The notes: generated by a model from the sequence alone, not told the origin. DNA of 64,000 nucleotides from Trinickia dinghuensis (GCF_003367175.1 NZ_QRGA01000014.1:62001-126000); one strand, 5' to 3'. Shown: positions 9,354 to 19,547, counted from the stretch's first letter. Made by a program: numbers and translations.

Positions 9354-10277
9354 ATGTCTGACACGACCTACGACGTCTCTCAAGTGCGCAGCTACCTGCA
9401 AGGGCTGCAAACGCGCATCGCCGACGCGCTCGGCGCGCTCGACGGCACGCCGTTCGGCGTCGACGCGTGGCAGCGCCCGGCGGGCGACCGCCTGCGCGGG
9501 GGCGGCGTCACGCGCATCCTCGAAGACGGCGCGCTGATCGAGCGCGGCGGCGTCGGATTCTCGGACGTGGCCGGCGACAAACTCCCCCCGTCGGCCACCG
9601 CGCTGCGGCCCCATTTAGCGGGACGCGGTTTCGAGGCAATGGGCGTCTCGCTCGTGATGCACCCGCGCAATCCGTACTGCCCCACCGCGCACATGAACGT
9701 GCGTATGCTCGCGGCCACCAAGGAGGGCGAAGCGCCCGTGTTCTGGTTCGGCGGCGGCATGGATCTAACGCCTTACTACGGCTTCGAGGAAGACGCGGCG
9801 CATTTTCACGGCGTTTGCCGCGATGCGCTCGCGCCGTTCGGTGCCGATCTTTATCCGCGCTTCAAGCGCTGGTGCGACGACTACTTCTTTCTGAAGCATC
9901 GCAACGAGACGCGGGGCGTGGGCGGCATCTTTTTCGACGATTTCGACGAACTCGGCTTCGAGCGCTCGTTCGCGATGATGCAAAGCGTCGGCGACGCGTT
10001 CGTGAACGCCTACCTCCCTCTGCTGGAAAAACGGCGGGCGACCCCGTACGGCGAACGCGAACGCGCATTTCAGGGGTACCGGCGCGGCCGCTACGTCGAA
10101 TTCAACCTCGTCTACGACCGTGGCACACTGTTCGGGCTGCAAAGCGGCGGGCGCACGGAGTCGATTCTGCTGTCGATGCCGCCCGGCGCGAATTGGCGCT
10201 ATAACTGGCAGCCGGAACCCGGCTCGCACGAGGCTCGGCTCTACAGCGATTTTCTGAAGCCGCGCGACTGGGTTTGA
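9354..10277 (+). CDS. hemF: Oxygen-dependent coproporphyrinogen III oxidase
   Basis: This 307-residue enzyme decarboxylates coproporphyrinogen III to protoporphyrinogen IX with O2 in heme synthesis. The signatures [34 protein letters not shown] and [31 protein letters not shown] (quoted in part: [12 protein letters not shown]) are all present. The conserved His and Asp residues of the substrate pocket are retained. Its stop codon overlaps the nadD start (TGATG), indicating translational coupling. Confidence 0.97.
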   Translation: MSDTTYDVSQVRSYLQGLQTRIADALGALDGTPFGVDAWQRPAGDRLRGGGVTRILEDGALIERGGVGFSDVAGDKLPPSATALRPHLAGRGFEAMGVSLVMHPRNPYCPTAHMNVRMLAATKEGEAPVFWFGGGMDLTPYYGFEEDAAHFHGVCRDALAPFGADLYPRFKRWCDDYFFLKHRNETRGVGGIFFDDFDELGFERSFAMMQSVGDAFVNAYLPLLEKRRATPYGERERAFQGYRRGRYVEFNLVYDRGTLFGLQSGGRTESILLSMPPGANWRYNWQPEPGSHEARLYSDFLKPRDWV

Positions 10278-11089
10278 TGGCCACCCGACCGATCGACGAG
10301 GACCGACATCTGATCTCGACCGCCCCCGCCACATCCGGCCTCGCGTCCGCCGCGCGCCCTATGCTGCCACGCCGCATCGGCCTGCTCGGCGGCACGTTCG
10401 ATCCGATTCACAACGGGCACCTCGCGCTCGCGCGCCGCTTTGCCGAGCAGTTGGTGCTGACGGAACTCGTGCTGCTGCCAGCCGGCCAGCCGTATCAGAA
10501 ATCGGGCGTCTCGGCAGCGCAGCATCGCCTGGCGATGACACGCGCGGCGGCCGCTTCGCTCGTGCTGCCCGGCGTCGCCGTGACGGTGGCCACCGACGAA
10601 ATCGAGCATACGGGGCCCACCTACACGGTCGAAACGCTCGCACGCTGGCGCGCCAGAGAGGGTCAGAACGCTTCGCTCGCCCTGCTGATCGGCGCGGACC
10701 AGCTCTTGCGGCTGGACACCTGGCGAGATTGGCAGCGGCTGTTCGAATTCGCGCATGTGTGCGCGGCCACGCGGCCCGGCTTCGATCTGTCGAGCCTCTC
10801 GCCGGCGCTGGCCGGCGAACTCGGGCCGCGTCGCGCCGACGCGTCGATGCTGCGCTGCACGAGCGCCGGACATTTGCTTGTCGACGATACGCTCGCGCTC
10901 GACGTTTCGGCCACGGACATCCGCGCCCATGTGAAAGCCCGGCTCGCTCACGTCGGCAAGACGGGCGGCAAAGCGCTTGCCGCCGGTGCACCGAGCGCGG
11001 CAAGCACCGCGAGCGCGCCGCCGGCACCTGAACCGATCCCCGAGGCTGTCTGGGACTATATTCTTCAACATCACCTGTACCACCCGTAA
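10277..11089 (+). CDS. nadD: Nicotinate-nucleotide adenylyltransferase
   Basis: This protein adenylates nicotinate mononucleotide to deamido-NAD. It has the nucleotidyltransferase motif [11 protein letters not shown] at residues 38-48, [14 protein letters not shown] and, near the C-terminus, [10 protein letters not shown], the equivalent of the ISSTxIR motif. At 270 residues it is longer than most NadD. About 28 extra N-terminal residues lie before an internal ATG at 10361, and a low-complexity Ala-rich insert ([19 protein letters not shown]) precedes the terminal helix. I chose the ATG overlapping the hemF stop; 10361 is the alternative. rsfS follows after 2 bp. Confidence 0.93.
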   Translation: MATRPIDEDRHLISTAPATSGLASAARPMLPRRIGLLGGTFDPIHNGHLALARRFAEQLVLTELVLLPAGQPYQKSGVSAAQHRLAMTRAAAASLVLPGVAVTVATDEIEHTGPTYTVETLARWRAREGQNASLALLIGADQLLRLDTWRDWQRLFEFAHVCAATRPGFDLSSLSPALAGELGPRRADASMLRCTSAGHLLVDDTLALDVSATDIRAHVKARLAHVGKTGGKALAAGAPSAASTASAPPAPEPIPEAVWDYILQHHLYHP

Positions 11090-11091
11090 CC

Positions 11092-11571
11092 ATGGATATT
11101 CGCAAACTGCAACGCGCGATCGTAGACGGTCTCGAAGACGTCAAGGCGCAAGACATCCGAGTCTTCAATACGACCCATCTGACCGAATTGTTCGACCGCG
11201 TCGTCGTCGCGAGCGGCAACTCGAACCGGCAAACGAAGGCGCTCGCCTCGAGCGTCCGGGAAAAAGTGAAGGAAGCCGGCGGCGACATCATCAGCACGGA
11301 AGGCGAGGACATCGGCGAGTGGGTGCTCGTGGACTGCGGCGATGCGATCGTCCATATCCTCCAGCCGGCGCTGCGCCAGTACTACAACCTCGAGGAAATC
11401 TGGGGCGACAAGCCCGTGCGGGTGAAGCTCACGGCCACGAGCCCGTTCGCGGGCGCGCATGCGAGCGAGCCGGAAGACGACGAAGACGAGGAGAGCGCCG
11501 CGCCCGCCGCGAAGGCCACCCGTAAGGCACCGGCCCGAAAGAGTCCCGCGCGCAAGACGAGCGCCAAGTAA
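11092..11571 (+). CDS. rsfS: Ribosomal silencing factor RsfS
   Basis: This 159-residue protein of the RsfS/Iojap family binds ribosomal protein uL14 and blocks subunit joining when nutrients are scarce. The family core (about 1-115) is clear: [41 protein letters not shown] and REYYNLE-like [12 protein letters not shown] charged tail of about 45 residues, first acidic (EPEDDEDEE) then Lys/Arg/Ala-rich ([15 protein letters not shown]), is extra to the domain and typical of Burkholderia homologues. It sits between nadD and rlmH, a widely conserved order. Confidence 0.95.
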   Translation: MDIRKLQRAIVDGLEDVKAQDIRVFNTTHLTELFDRVVVASGNSNRQTKALASSVREKVKEAGGDIISTEGEDIGEWVLVDCGDAIVHILQPALRQYYNLEEIWGDKPVRVKLTATSPFAGAHASEPEDDEDEESAAPAAKATRKAPARKSPARKTSAK

Positions 11572-11632
11572 CGACCGCGGCGGCGCATGGGAAGAACGCC
11601 GATCCCGCGCTGCGCCTTGCTTTCTTGCTTGC

Positions 11633-12103
11633 ATGAAACTCCACATCCTGGCCGTCGGCCATAAGATGCCCGATTGGATCAGCGCCGGCTTCGACGAATA
11701 CGCGAAGCGGATGCCGCCCGAGTTGCGCATCGAGCTGCGCGAGCTCAAGCCCGAGCCCAGAACGGGCGGACGCTCGGCGCAAAGCGTGATGGCCGCGGAG
11801 CGCCAGCGCATCGAAGCCGCGTTGCCGAAAGCGGCGCGCGTCGTGGCGCTCGACGAACGCGGCCGCGACTGGACCACGATGCAACTGGCCGGCGCCCTGC
11901 CCGATTGGCAGCGCGACGGGCGCGACGTCGCGTTCGTGATCGGCGGTGCCGACGGCCTCGATCCCGAGATCAAACAGCGTGCCGAGTTGCTGCTGCGCAT
12001 CTCCAGCCTGACGCTGCCGCACGGCATGGTTCGCGTGCTGCTTGCGGAACAGCTTTACCGCGCGTGGAGCATCACGCAGAATCACCCTTATCACCGCGTC
12101 TGA
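11633..12103 (+). CDS. rlmH: 23S rRNA (pseudouridine1915-N3)-methyltransferase
   Basis: This 156-residue SPOUT methyltransferase modifies pseudouridine 1915 in 23S rRNA helix 69. It has the normal start [16 protein letters not shown], the SAM-binding knot [13 protein letters not shown] and the C-terminal block [20 protein letters not shown] followed by [13 protein letters not shown]. The length is that of RlmH. It lies 61 bp after rsfS and is part of the same run. Confidence 0.97.
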   Translation: MKLHILAVGHKMPDWISAGFDEYAKRMPPELRIELRELKPEPRTGGRSAQSVMAAERQRIEAALPKAARVVALDERGRDWTTMQLAGALPDWQRDGRDVAFVIGGADGLDPEIKQRAELLLRISSLTLPHGMVRVLLAEQLYRAWSITQNHPYHRV

Positions 12104-12154
12104 TGCGGCGTCCGTCTTCTCGATCGGGCGCCTACGCCTAACGAGAACGAACAC

Positions 12155-12790
12155 ATGCCTCAGCCGAGTACACGCCTTTCCCCGTTTCCCTTCGTTTATC
12201 TTGCTTCGCAAAGCCCGCGCCGGCGCGAATTGCTTGCGCAGCTCGGGGTCAGTGTCGAGATGTTGCTGCCGCGCCCCGACGAAGACGCCGAGGCGCTCGA
12301 AGCCGAGCAACCCGGCGAATCGGCCCATGCTTACGTGCAGCGCGTCTGCGTGGCGAAGGCCGAAGCGGCTCGGGCGCGGCTCGTGACGGGCGGCCATGTG
12401 CCGGCACCGATCCTCGTCGCCGATACGACCGTCACGATCGACGATGCGATTCTCGGCAAGCCGAACGACGTGGAGCATGCCGTGCAAATGCTGGCTCGCC
12501 TCGTCGGACGCGAACACGAAGTTCTGACGGCGGTGGCCGTCATCGATGCCGAGGGCACCCTCCTGCCCCCGGCGCTGTCCTGCTCCACCGTGCGCTTCGC
12601 GCAAGCACCGCTCACCGCGCTGACACGCTATGCGTTGACCGGCGAGCCGCTGGGCAAAGCGGGCGCCTACGGCATCCAAGGCCGTGCCGCCGAGTTCATC
12701 GAGCGAATCGACGGATCCTATTCGGGTATCATGGGTCTGCCCCTATTTGAAACGGCCGCGCTGCTGCGCCTGGCGCGCGTTGACTTCTGA
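12155..12790 (+). CDS. maf: Maf family nucleoside triphosphate pyrophosphatase
   Basis: This 211-residue protein hydrolyses nucleoside triphosphates to the monophosphate and PPi (dTTP/UTP in the YhdE branch). The Maf motifs [21 protein letters not shown] (catalytic Asp), a GRTH-like [12 protein letters not shown] and [13 protein letters not shown] are present, ending in [18 protein letters not shown]. The conserved K of the IQGRA block argues for the dTTPase/UTPase type; substrate is inferred. It is 15 bp upstream of rng. Confidence 0.94.
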   Translation: MPQPSTRLSPFPFVYLASQSPRRRELLAQLGVSVEMLLPRPDEDAEALEAEQPGESAHAYVQRVCVAKAEAARARLVTGGHVPAPILVADTTVTIDDAILGKPNDVEHAVQMLARLVGREHEVLTAVAVIDAEGTLLPPALSCSTVRFAQAPLTALTRYALTGEPLGKAGAYGIQGRAAEFIERIDGSYSGIMGLPLFETAALLRLARVDF

Positions 12791-12805
12791 AGCTGCCGAG
12801 CCGAC

Positions 12806-14269
12806 ATGAACGAAGAAATCCTGATCAATGTCACGCCGCAGGAAACGCGGGTCGCGCTGATCCAGCAAGGTGCGGTACAAGAGCTGCACGTCGAGCGCAC
12901 GTTGTCGCGCGGCCGCGTCGGCAACGTCTATCTTGGCAAGGTCGTGCGCGTGCTGCCGGGCATGCAGTCGGCCTTCATCGACATCGGCCTCGAGCGTGCC
13001 GCGTTCCTGCACGTCGCGGACATCTGGCATCCGCGCCTGGCCGGCGAGCATGCGAGCCCGCAGCAGCCGATCGAGAAGATCGTGTTCGAGGGCCAGACAT
13101 TGACCGTGCAGGTCATCAAAGATCCGATCGGCACCAAGGGCGCGCGGCTGTCGACGCAGATCAGCATCGCGGGTCGCACGCTCGTCTATCTGCCGCAAGA
13201 GCCGCACATCGGAATTTCGCAGAAGATCGAAAGCGAGGCCGAGCGCGAAGCGATTCGCGCTCGGTTGACCGCCGTGCTGCCCGCCGACGAGAAAGGCGGC
13301 TACATCGTCCGTACGATCGCGGAAGATGCGACGAGCGAAGAACTTGCGAGCGACGTGGCCTATCTGCGCAAGACGTGGGCGACCGTCGTCGCGCTGGCAC
13401 AGCGTCTGCCGCCCACGAGCCTGCTCTATCAGGATTTGAACTTGGCGCAGCGCGTGCTGCGCGACTTCGTCACGGACGAGACCTCGCGCATTCAAGTCGA
13501 TTCGCGCGAGACGTTTCAAATGCTGACCGAGTTCGCCGCCGAATTCACGCCGGCCGTCAGTTCGAAGCTTCATCACTATACGGGCGAGCGGCCGCTGTTC
13601 GATCTCTACAACATCGAGACGGAGATTCAGCGCGCGCTCTCGCGCCGCGTCGATTTGAAGTCGGGCGGCTATTTGATGATCGATCAAACCGAAGCGATGA
13701 CGACGATCGACGTCAACACGGGCGGCTACGTCGGGGCGCGCAACTTCGACGACACGATCTTCAAGACGAATCTCGAAGCCGCGCACACGATCGCGCGCCA
13801 GCTGCGGCTGCGCAATCTCGGCGGGATCATCATCATCGACTTCATCGACATGGAGAACGCGGAGCATCGCGATGCCGTGCTGGGCGAGTTGAAGAAGGCG
13901 CTCTCGCGCGACCGCACGCGCTCGACGGTGAACGGCTTCTCGCAGCTCGGGCTCGTGGAGATGACGCGCAAGCGCACGCGGGAATCGCTCGCGCATGTGC
14001 TCTGCGAGCCGTGTCCCACATGTGAGGGCAAAGGCCAGGTGAAGACGTCGCGCACGGTCTGCTACGACGTGCTGCGCGAGATTCTGCGCGAATCGCGGCA
14101 ATTCAACCCGCGCGAGTTTCGGGTAGTGGCCTCGCAGCAAGTCATCGACTTGTTTCTCGACGAAGAGTCGCAGCATCTGGCGATGCTCATCGATTTCATC
14201 GGCAAGCCTGTCTCACTGCAGGTGGAGTCGAATCTGAGTCAGGAACAGTACGACATCGTGTTGATGTAG
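12806..14269 (+). CDS. rng: Ribonuclease G
   Basis: This 487-residue endoribonuclease matures the 5' end of 16S rRNA and cleaves AU-rich RNA. It has an S1 domain (about 35-125, starting GNVYLGKVVRVLPGMQSAFIDIG), the RNase E/G catalytic core with TIDVNTGGYVGARNFDDTI carrying the Mg-binding Asp, IIIIDFIDM, and the zinc-link region CEPCPTCEGKG. The length fits RNase G rather than the longer RNase E: there is no C-terminal degradosome scaffold. It is the last gene of the purD-rng run; a stem-loop follows. Confidence 0.96.
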   Translation: MNEEILINVTPQETRVALIQQGAVQELHVERTLSRGRVGNVYLGKVVRVLPGMQSAFIDIGLERAAFLHVADIWHPRLAGEHASPQQPIEKIVFEGQTLTVQVIKDPIGTKGARLSTQISIAGRTLVYLPQEPHIGISQKIESEAEREAIRARLTAVLPADEKGGYIVRTIAEDATSEELASDVAYLRKTWATVVALAQRLPPTSLLYQDLNLAQRVLRDFVTDETSRIQVDSRETFQMLTEFAAEFTPAVSSKLHHYTGERPLFDLYNIETEIQRALSRRVDLKSGGYLMIDQTEAMTTIDVNTGGYVGARNFDDTIFKTNLEAAHTIARQLRLRNLGGIIIIDFIDMENAEHRDAVLGELKKALSRDRTRSTVNGFSQLGLVEMTRKRTRESLAHVLCEPCPTCEGKGQVKTSRTVCYDVLREILRESRQFNPREFRVVASQQVIDLFLDEESQHLAMLIDFIGKPVSLQVESNLSQEQYDIVLM

Positions 14270-14286
14270 GACGCTCGCGCGCTGAG

Positions 14287-14314
14287 GCAAAGAGGCGGCC
14301 GTGCCGCCCTTTGC
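14287..14314. terminator. Strong hairpin between rng and the convergent lipoprotein gene
   Basis: GCAAAG-A-GGCGGC pairs with GCCGCCCTTTGC around a 3-nt loop: 12 bp with one bulged A. It lies 18 nt after the rng stop and 15 nt after the lipoprotein stop on the other strand. It is near-symmetrical, so it could end both transcripts, although the U-tract is only CTTTGC/CTCTTTGC. Confidence 0.6.
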
Positions 14315-14328
14315 TCGTTCAATCGCGC

Positions 14329-14559
14329 TCAATGGCGCCACCCTCCGCCGTGCCCATGCCAGCCGCCGCCGAAGCCAATCCCGATGCCGACCGACGGCTC
14401 CGCGTAGTAGCCCGGATAGTAGGCGTAGCCCGGCGCGTAATAGTCGCCACCGTACCCGTAGTAGCCCGGTGCCGCCGGTGCGACGACGCATCCCGACAGC
14501 GAGCCGGTCAGCGCCACGGCCCCAAGCGAGATCATTAAGAAGACGAATGACTTGCGCAT
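14329..14559 (-). CDS. Small Gly/Tyr-rich lipoprotein
   Basis: This 76-residue protein has a type II signal peptide (MRKSFVFLMISLGAVALTGS) ending in the lipobox LSGC, so Cys24 would be lipidated and the protein anchored in a membrane. The mature part is almost only Gly, Tyr, Pro and His (GYYGYGGDYYAPGYAYYPGYY and GGGWHGHGGGWRH), a low-complexity repeat type seen in many Burkholderia envelope lipoproteins. AGGAGGGG precedes the ATG; a longer frame upstream is not supported. Function unknown. It is convergent with rng. Confidence 0.8.
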   Translation of the reverse strand: MRKSFVFLMISLGAVALTGSLSGCVVAPAAPGYYGYGGDYYAPGYAYYPGYYAEPSVGIGIGFGGGWHGHGGGWRH

Positions 14560-14773
14560 GATGCTCCCCTCCTGACTGTTGTTCTTTTTTAGACGAGCAT
14601 CACCCACGCCGCGTTCGGCCCCGAGTTGTGTCAGCGCGTAAAAGCTGTAATGGCCGCTGTAATACGACGAAACGACCATGCCGCGGACCGCGCCGCGCAT
14701 GGCCGTGCCCAATACGGGCCACATCGTTCACTTGCACCATGGGACGGCGATCCATACCTAAACGCATCGTAAT

Positions 14774-14803
14774 TTGCGTGCTTCCGGCCAAATCTCCTAC
14801 ACT
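14774..14803 (+). promoter_or_regulatory. Sigma-70-like promoter of the 52-residue membrane protein
   Basis: TTGCGT at 14774-14779 and TACACT at 14798-14803 are 18 bp apart, 34 bp before the start codon of the small membrane protein. Confidence 0.4.
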
Positions 14804-14836
14804 TTTTGTCAGTAGGGTGTTTGCAAGGAGGACATC

Positions 14837-14995
14837 ATGGCCGAATCGATCGCAAACATAGTCGTCGCCATCATTCTGGTGATCGCCGTCGTCATCATCG
14901 CGGCATCGCACTACCACCGCGAACACCAAAGGGCACGCTGGATGCACCGCATGGACCACAATCGGCTTTGGGACAGGCTCAGGCATCGGCATTGA
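14837..14995 (+). CDS. 52-residue single-span membrane protein
   Basis: A strong SD (AAGGAGG) 5 nt before the ATG and a promoter just upstream support this short gene. The protein is MAESIANI followed by one hydrophobic helix of about 17 residues (VVAIILVIAVVIIAASH) and a basic, His/Arg/Trp-rich cytoplasmic tail (HREHQRARWMHRMDHNRLW). No family recognised. It precedes another small gene in the same direction after 48 bp and may be co-transcribed with it. Confidence 0.6.
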   Translation: MAESIANIVVAIILVIAVVIIAASHYHREHQRARWMHRMDHNRLWDRLRHRH

Positions 14996-15043
14996 TGTGC
15001 AAGTCTCGTCGGACCGAGCTGCATGGAGCCCCAGGAGAACGAC

Positions 15044-15361
15044 ATGCCGGAAGAAGAAGATGCGCTGTGGCAAATGAGCCAATACGAAGGCTTTGAAATC
15101 CACGTGGCCCCGCTCGTGCGGGAACACGAGGCGCAATCGCGCCCGCCGGCTTCGGAGGGATACACCTATATCGGCTACGTCTGCCATCCGGGCGCCGATC
15201 CCAAACTGCCGGGCCACGCCGTGCCGTTTCACGCCGACGGCGACGTCGGCTTCGCGAACGCCGCCGCCGCCCTCGACGAGGGCATGCATATCGGCCGCAC
15301 CATCGTCGACGGGACGCACCCCGACCTGACCGTCCTCCCGCTCGTCACGGGCGGCGTGTGA
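15044..15361 (+). CDS. Conserved hypothetical protein, 105 residues
   Basis: The start at MPEEEDALWQMSQYEGFEIHV is preferred over an ATG 21 bp upstream because CAGGAGAAC lies directly before it. The protein is soluble and acidic, with a readable central segment (YTYIGYVCHPGADPKLPGHAVPFHADGD) and a small C-terminal part GMHIGRTIVDGTH. I do not recognise a domain. The even composition and clean codon pattern suggest a real conserved gene of Burkholderia type. It follows the 52-residue membrane protein and converges on msbA. Confidence 0.65.
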   Translation: MPEEEDALWQMSQYEGFEIHVAPLVREHEAQSRPPASEGYTYIGYVCHPGADPKLPGHAVPFHADGDVGFANAAAALDEGMHIGRTIVDGTHPDLTVLPLVTGGV

Positions 15362-15543
15362 GCCTCTAAGCGTCCAAGCCTCCAGCATGGATGTGTCTAA
15401 GCCGAGCGGCGAAGGTCCAGCCTGCTGACGAGCGCGGCGCGCAGCCCAGCGCCGCCCCGCCAGTCACGAACCCGAGGTCGCGCGGCCCCGCACTGCCGGA
15501 GAAGCCCGGTGCCAACGTGCGGCGAATTCGTCGAGCGCTCGCT

Positions 15544-17328
15544 TCACGCGGCCTGTTGCTGATATTGAATTCGATGCAGATGTGCGTACAGGCCGTTTTG
15601 CCGCAGCAGCGCCTCATGGCTGCCTTGCTCGGCAATGCGGCCCGCTTCCATGACCAGAATCCGATCGGCCCGCTCGATCGTCGAAAGCCGGTGAGCGATG
15701 ACGAGCGTCGTGCGCCCTTTCATCAGCGTCTCGAGCGCCGCCTGCACGTGGCGTTCGGACTCGGAATCGAGCGCCGACGTGGCCTCGTCGAGAATCAGGA
15801 TCGGTGCATCCTTGTAAATCGCACGCGCAATCGCGAGACGCTGGCGCTGCCCGCCCGACAAACGCATACCATTGCCGCCGACGTACGTGTCCATGCCGTC
15901 GGGCATCGCCTGCACGGTATCCCACAGGTTCGCGGCCTCGAGCGCCGCTTGCACGCGCGCGCGATCGGCCTCGCCGCCATAAGCGACGTTGGCGGCAATC
16001 GTATCGTTGAACAGCACGACGTCTTGGCTAACCATCGCGATCTGGCTACGCAGCGCGTGCAAGTCGTACTCGTGAATCGGCACGCCGTCGACGAGAATCT
16101 GTCCGCCCGTCGGCGCGAAAAAGCGCGGCAGCAAATTGACGAGCGTCGTCTTGCCGCTGCCCGACGGACCGGCCAGCGCGATCATCTCCCCAGGCTTCGC
16201 CACAAACGAAACGTGATCGAGCGTCATGCGATCGTCCACGCCGTAGCTGAACGTAACGTCTTTGAATTCGATCTCGCCGCGCGCGTGCTCGAGCGCGCGC
16301 GTGCCGCCGGCCGGCTCGAGCGGCTCGTCGATGAGGCCGATGATGAACTCGGCCGCCGTGACGCCGCGCTGCAGCGGCTGATTCACGTCGATCAAGTGCT
16401 TGAGCGGCGAGATCACCAGCAACATCGCCGTGACGAACGACACGAAGCCGCCGACCGTCGTCTGATTGTTCGCCGACTGCACGACGGCAATCGTGATGAC
16501 GATCGCGAGCGCGAACGAGGCGAGAATCTGCGTGAGCGGCTGCGCGAGCCCGCCCGCCACCGTCATGCGCATGGCGTAGCCGCGCAGGCGCTGGCTCATC
16601 GCCTCGAAGCGATTCATCTCGTAGGCTTCGCCGTTGTGGATCTTCACGACCTTGTAGCCCGCCACCGTTTCCTCGACGATGTACGAGAGGTCGTTCGTCA
16701 GATTCTGCTGCTCGCGGCCGAGCCGGCGCAGCCGCCGGTTGATCTTGCTCACGAGCCAGCCGATGCCGGGGAGAATCACCGCGACGATCAGCGTCAAACG
16801 CCAGTTCAAGTAGAACAGATAGGCGAGCGTGAAGAAAACCGACAACGAATCGCGCACGAGCGTCACCACCACGCTCGTCAGCACGCCCAGGATCTGATTG
16901 ACCTCGAAGACGATCGCATTGATCACCGTGCTCGCCGTCTCGCGCTGGAAGAACGTCGCGCTCGTGTGGATCATCCGCCGGAACATATCGAGCCGCAGTT
17001 GCAGCAAGATCCGGTTCGAAACGTACGCGAGCAAATATTGCGACGCGTACTGCGACACGCCTCGCACGAGCGCTAGGCCGATGACGGCGATCGGGACGTA
17101 CCGCGTCGCGAGTTTGCTGGCATTGTGGCCGAAGCCGTGGTCGAGCAGCGGCTTGAGCAGCGCCGGAATGCCGGCGTCGGTCGCGGCGGAAAGCGCCATC
17201 GACACGACGGCGAGCACCAGCACCCAAACGACGGGTTTCAGATAAGGCCACAACCGCCGCATGACGGCCGGCGTCGACGACGTGTCCTCGCCGCCGATCG
17301 TTTTTCTCAAAGTGGCTCGGTTTTCCAA
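15544..17328 (-). CDS. msbA: Lipid A export ABC transporter MsbA
   Basis: This half-transporter of about 594 residues flips core-lipid A across the inner membrane. The N-terminal six-helix exporter domain (about 20-310) is followed by a nucleotide-binding domain: Walker [15 protein letters not shown], signature [15 protein letters not shown], Walker [13 protein letters not shown] and the H-loop VIAHRLST. I place the start at a TTG ([18 protein letters not shown]) after AAGGAA. This matches the usual length of Burkholderia MsbA (about 596), whereas the longest frame adds 35 unlikely residues. It borders the LPS glycosyltransferase genes, with which it works. Confidence 0.94.
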   Translation of the reverse strand: MENRATLRKTIGGEDTSSTPAVMRRLWPYLKPVVWVLVLAVVSMALSAATDAGIPALLKPLLDHGFGHNASKLATRYVPIAVIGLALVRGVSQYASQYLLAYVSNRILLQLRLDMFRRMIHTSATFFQRETASTVINAIVFEVNQILGVLTSVVVTLVRDSLSVFFTLAYLFYLNWRLTLIVAVILPGIGWLVSKINRRLRRLGREQQNLTNDLSYIVEETVAGYKVVKIHNGEAYEMNRFEAMSQRLRGYAMRMTVAGGLAQPLTQILASFALAIVITIAVVQSANNQTTVGGFVSFVTAMLLVISPLKHLIDVNQPLQRGVTAAEFIIGLIDEPLEPAGGTRALEHARGEIEFKDVTFSYGVDDRMTLDHVSFVAKPGEMIALAGPSGSGKTTLVNLLPRFFAPTGGQILVDGVPIHEYDLHALRSQIAMVSQDVVLFNDTIAANVAYGGEADRARVQAALEAANLWDTVQAMPDGMDTYVGGNGMRLSGGQRQRLAIARAIYKDAPILILDEATSALDSESERHVQAALETLMKGRTTLVIAHRLSTIERADRILVMEAGRIAEQGSHEALLRQNGLYAHLHRIQYQQQAA

Positions 17329-17543
17329 GGTATTCCTTACGTTGTTGCGCTTTCCGGCTGATGTCTCGGCCGCGTTTTGCGCCCGCGGCGATGCGATGAC
17401 CGGCAAAGTTGGGCTAGCGCACCGGTGCGGCAAGACGCCTTGCGGATCGAAAGCGCCACATTATAAAGCCGGCCCGCAAAGCCCAAGCGCGCCGCGGCGC
17501 TTCCGTGGCCGGTATACTGGCGCCTTTTCCCGCCACCGCACCT

Positions 17544-18353
17544 TTGACCGCTTACGCCGTGAATTCGCCGCAGACCGCATCCGCAAGCGTTCAGCGCGCC
17601 TCGCTAGGCGTCGCGATCATTGCGTTGAACGCGCAACCAAGACTCGCGCAATGCCTCGAGGCGCTGCGGTTCGCCGACGATATCGTCGTAATCGACGGCG
17701 GCAGCGCGGACGAGACCGTGGCGATTGCGCGCGCGCTCGGGGCGCGCGTCGTCGTCGAGCCCGATTGGCCCGGTTTCGGCCGTCAAAAGAACCGCGCCGT
17801 CGCCGCACTCGATACCGACTGGATCCTCTCGATCGACACGGACGAGGTCGTCACGCCCGAACTCGCCGCCTCGATCCGGCAAGCGATCGATTCGCCTCGC
17901 GCCGAGGTTTACTCGCTCGATCGCCTCTCGAGCTTTTGCGGACATTGGGTGCGTCATAGCGGCTGGTATCCGGACTGGGTGCCGCGCCTGTTCAAACGGG
18001 GCGCGGCGCGTTTCTCGGACGATCTGGTCCATGAGCGGCTCGTCTTCGACGGACGCATCGAACGGCTCGCCGGCCACCTGCTGCACTACTCCTACGACGA
18101 CTTCGAAACCGTGCTGCGCAAGGTCGACGCGTATTCGAGCGCCGGAGCGAGGCAACGCCACGCGGCCGGCAAGCGCGGCGGGTTCGCGCGGGCCGTGCTG
18201 CGAGGCTTTTGGGCGTTCGTGCGGACCTACCTGCTAAGAGGCGGCATCTTGGACGGGCGCAGCGGATTCATGATCGCCGTGTTCAACGCGGAAACGGTCT
18301 ACTACCGATTCCTCAAGCTGCACTTGGCGAGGCAAGGCGATCGAAAGCATTGA
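17544..18353 (+). CDS. LPS core glycosyltransferase, family GT2 (WaaE/KdtX-like)
   Basis: This GT-A fold enzyme has the N-terminal VAIIALNAQPRLAQCLEAL, IDGGSADET, the nucleotide-sugar DxD-type motif SIDTDEVV and the WaaE-branch marker HSGWYPDWVPRLFKRG followed by VHERL. WaaE-type enzymes add glucose to the first heptose of the LPS inner core; that acceptor is inferred. No ATG is available near the conserved start. TTG 17544 and GTG 17559 are candidates, and a GTG at 17505 overlaps a TATACT that looks like the -10. The gene is divergent from msbA and convergent with the next GT9 gene. Confidence 0.85.
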   Translation: MTAYAVNSPQTASASVQRASLGVAIIALNAQPRLAQCLEALRFADDIVVIDGGSADETVAIARALGARVVVEPDWPGFGRQKNRAVAALDTDWILSIDTDEVVTPELAASIRQAIDSPRAEVYSLDRLSSFCGHWVRHSGWYPDWVPRLFKRGAARFSDDLVHERLVFDGRIERLAGHLLHYSYDDFETVLRKVDAYSSAGARQRHAAGKRGGFARAVLRGFWAFVRTYLLRGGILDGRSGFMIAVFNAETVYYRFLKLHLARQGDRKH

Positions 18354-18374
18354 CGGCTCGCCGACAGGCTTCGA

Positions 18375-19547
18375 TCACCCCCGATCAACCTTGAGCCATG
18401 TGGCGGCGACCGGACCGCGCGCGTCTTTCGGCAGCGGCAAATCGAGCAACTGAGCGGCCGCTTCGATGACGCGCGAAACGTCCAGCCCGGTCAAGCATTT
18501 GCTTTCGCTATCGCGGTGCCGATCACAGCCCTCGAGGCCGCACGGAACGCAAGCGCCTTCGCCCTGCAGCACATACACGTTCCCGCGCCGCCCTGATCCG
18601 ATTTGCGGCCACGGTTCTTGACCCGCGGGCCACCCGGCGGGCCAAGGGCCCCAACGAACCGGATTGGACGGACCGAACAACGTGAGCGTCGGCGTGCCGC
18701 TGGCCGCGGCAATATGCGTCGCACCGGTATCCGGCCCGATAAAGAGCTTTGCCCGCCGTATCAACTCGGCCGTTTCTCCTAACCTCAGTTGACCGACAAG
18801 GTTCAACACAAACCCGCCCGCCGCCGCGGCGACACTGCCCGCATACTCGATCTCGGCTGCGGCCGGCCCGCCCGTCAATGCCACGGCGTAACCTTGATCG
18901 CGCAACCAAGCGATCATCGCGGCCCATCCCTCCAAACGCCATTGCTTGTAGCGGTACATCGGATACGGATGCAGGACGACGAAGGGGCGGCCCTGCAAAG
19001 GCGCGAGCCGCGTCTCGAACGCAGCGCGCTTGCCAGGCTCGTCGGCGATCCCCGGGGCAACGATTTCCGCACGCGGCGTGATACCCACGAGCGGCGCCAG
19101 AGCGAGGTAGCTCGTCACGGTGTGGACACGCTTATGCTCGTCGAGGGCCGTCCGGTTCAACAGAAAACGGCTCAACCGTTTGGCTCTATGAGGCTCGATG
19201 AGCCCTACCCGCTTGCGCCCCGCCGCCCAAGCGTAAAGCCGGCAACTCGACGACCCGATCGTCGCGCACGCTAAATCGTAGCGGCGCCAAAGGCGCGCTG
19301 CCTCGACTAGGCGTTGTGACCATCGCATGCGGCGAGCGACAGATATCACGCGGCGCAAGTCGGGATTGTTTTCGAGCACGCCCTCCGTCCCCTGATACAC
19401 GAGCATATCGATCTGCGCCTGCGGCCATTGCCGTTTGATCGAACGCACAAGCGCAGTCGTCAGCAACACGTCGCCGATACGCTGTGTGCAGACGACTAGA
19501 ACCGAGCGCGGAGCGTCGCCGAACGAAAGAGGGGACGTTGAGTTCAT
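18375..19547 (-). CDS. Heptosyltransferase-type glycosyltransferase (GT9)
   Basis: This 390-residue GT9 protein resembles LPS heptosyltransferases of the WaaC/WaaF/WaaQ group. It has the N-terminal SVLVVCTQRIGDVLLTTALVRSI and the C-terminal ADP-heptose-site block KLFIGPDTGATHIAAASGTPTLTLFGPSNP. Four Cys residues near the C-terminus (CVPCGLEGCDRH...C) are a feature of one sub-branch. The start MNSTSPLSFGD is chosen because it begins just before the first beta strand. It is the last gene of the minus-strand sugar-transfer cluster; the acceptor is not readable. Confidence 0.85.
   Translation of the reverse strand: MNSTSPLSFGDAPRSVLVVCTQRIGDVLLTTALVRSIKRQWPQAQIDMLVYQGTEGVLENNPDLRRVISVARRMRWSQRLVEAARLWRRYDLACATIGSSSCRLYAWAAGRKRVGLIEPHRAKRLSRFLLNRTALDEHKRVHTVTSYLALAPLVGITPRAEIVAPGIADEPGKRAAFETRLAPLQGRPFVVLHPYPMYRYKQWRLEGWAAMIAWLRDQGYAVALTGGPAAAEIEYAGSVAAAAGGFVLNLVGQLRLGETAELIRRAKLFIGPDTGATHIAAASGTPTLTLFGPSNPVRWGPWPAGWPAGQEPWPQIGSGRRGNVYVLQGEGACVPCGLEGCDRHRDSESKCLTGLDVSRVIEAAAQLLDLPLPKDARGPVAATWLKVDRG

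Noticed and set aside
10359-11312. A 317-codon minus-strand frame across nadD and rsfS
   Set aside because: The low-complexity Arg/Ser/Ala composition is that of a shadow frame; both plus-strand genes are certain.
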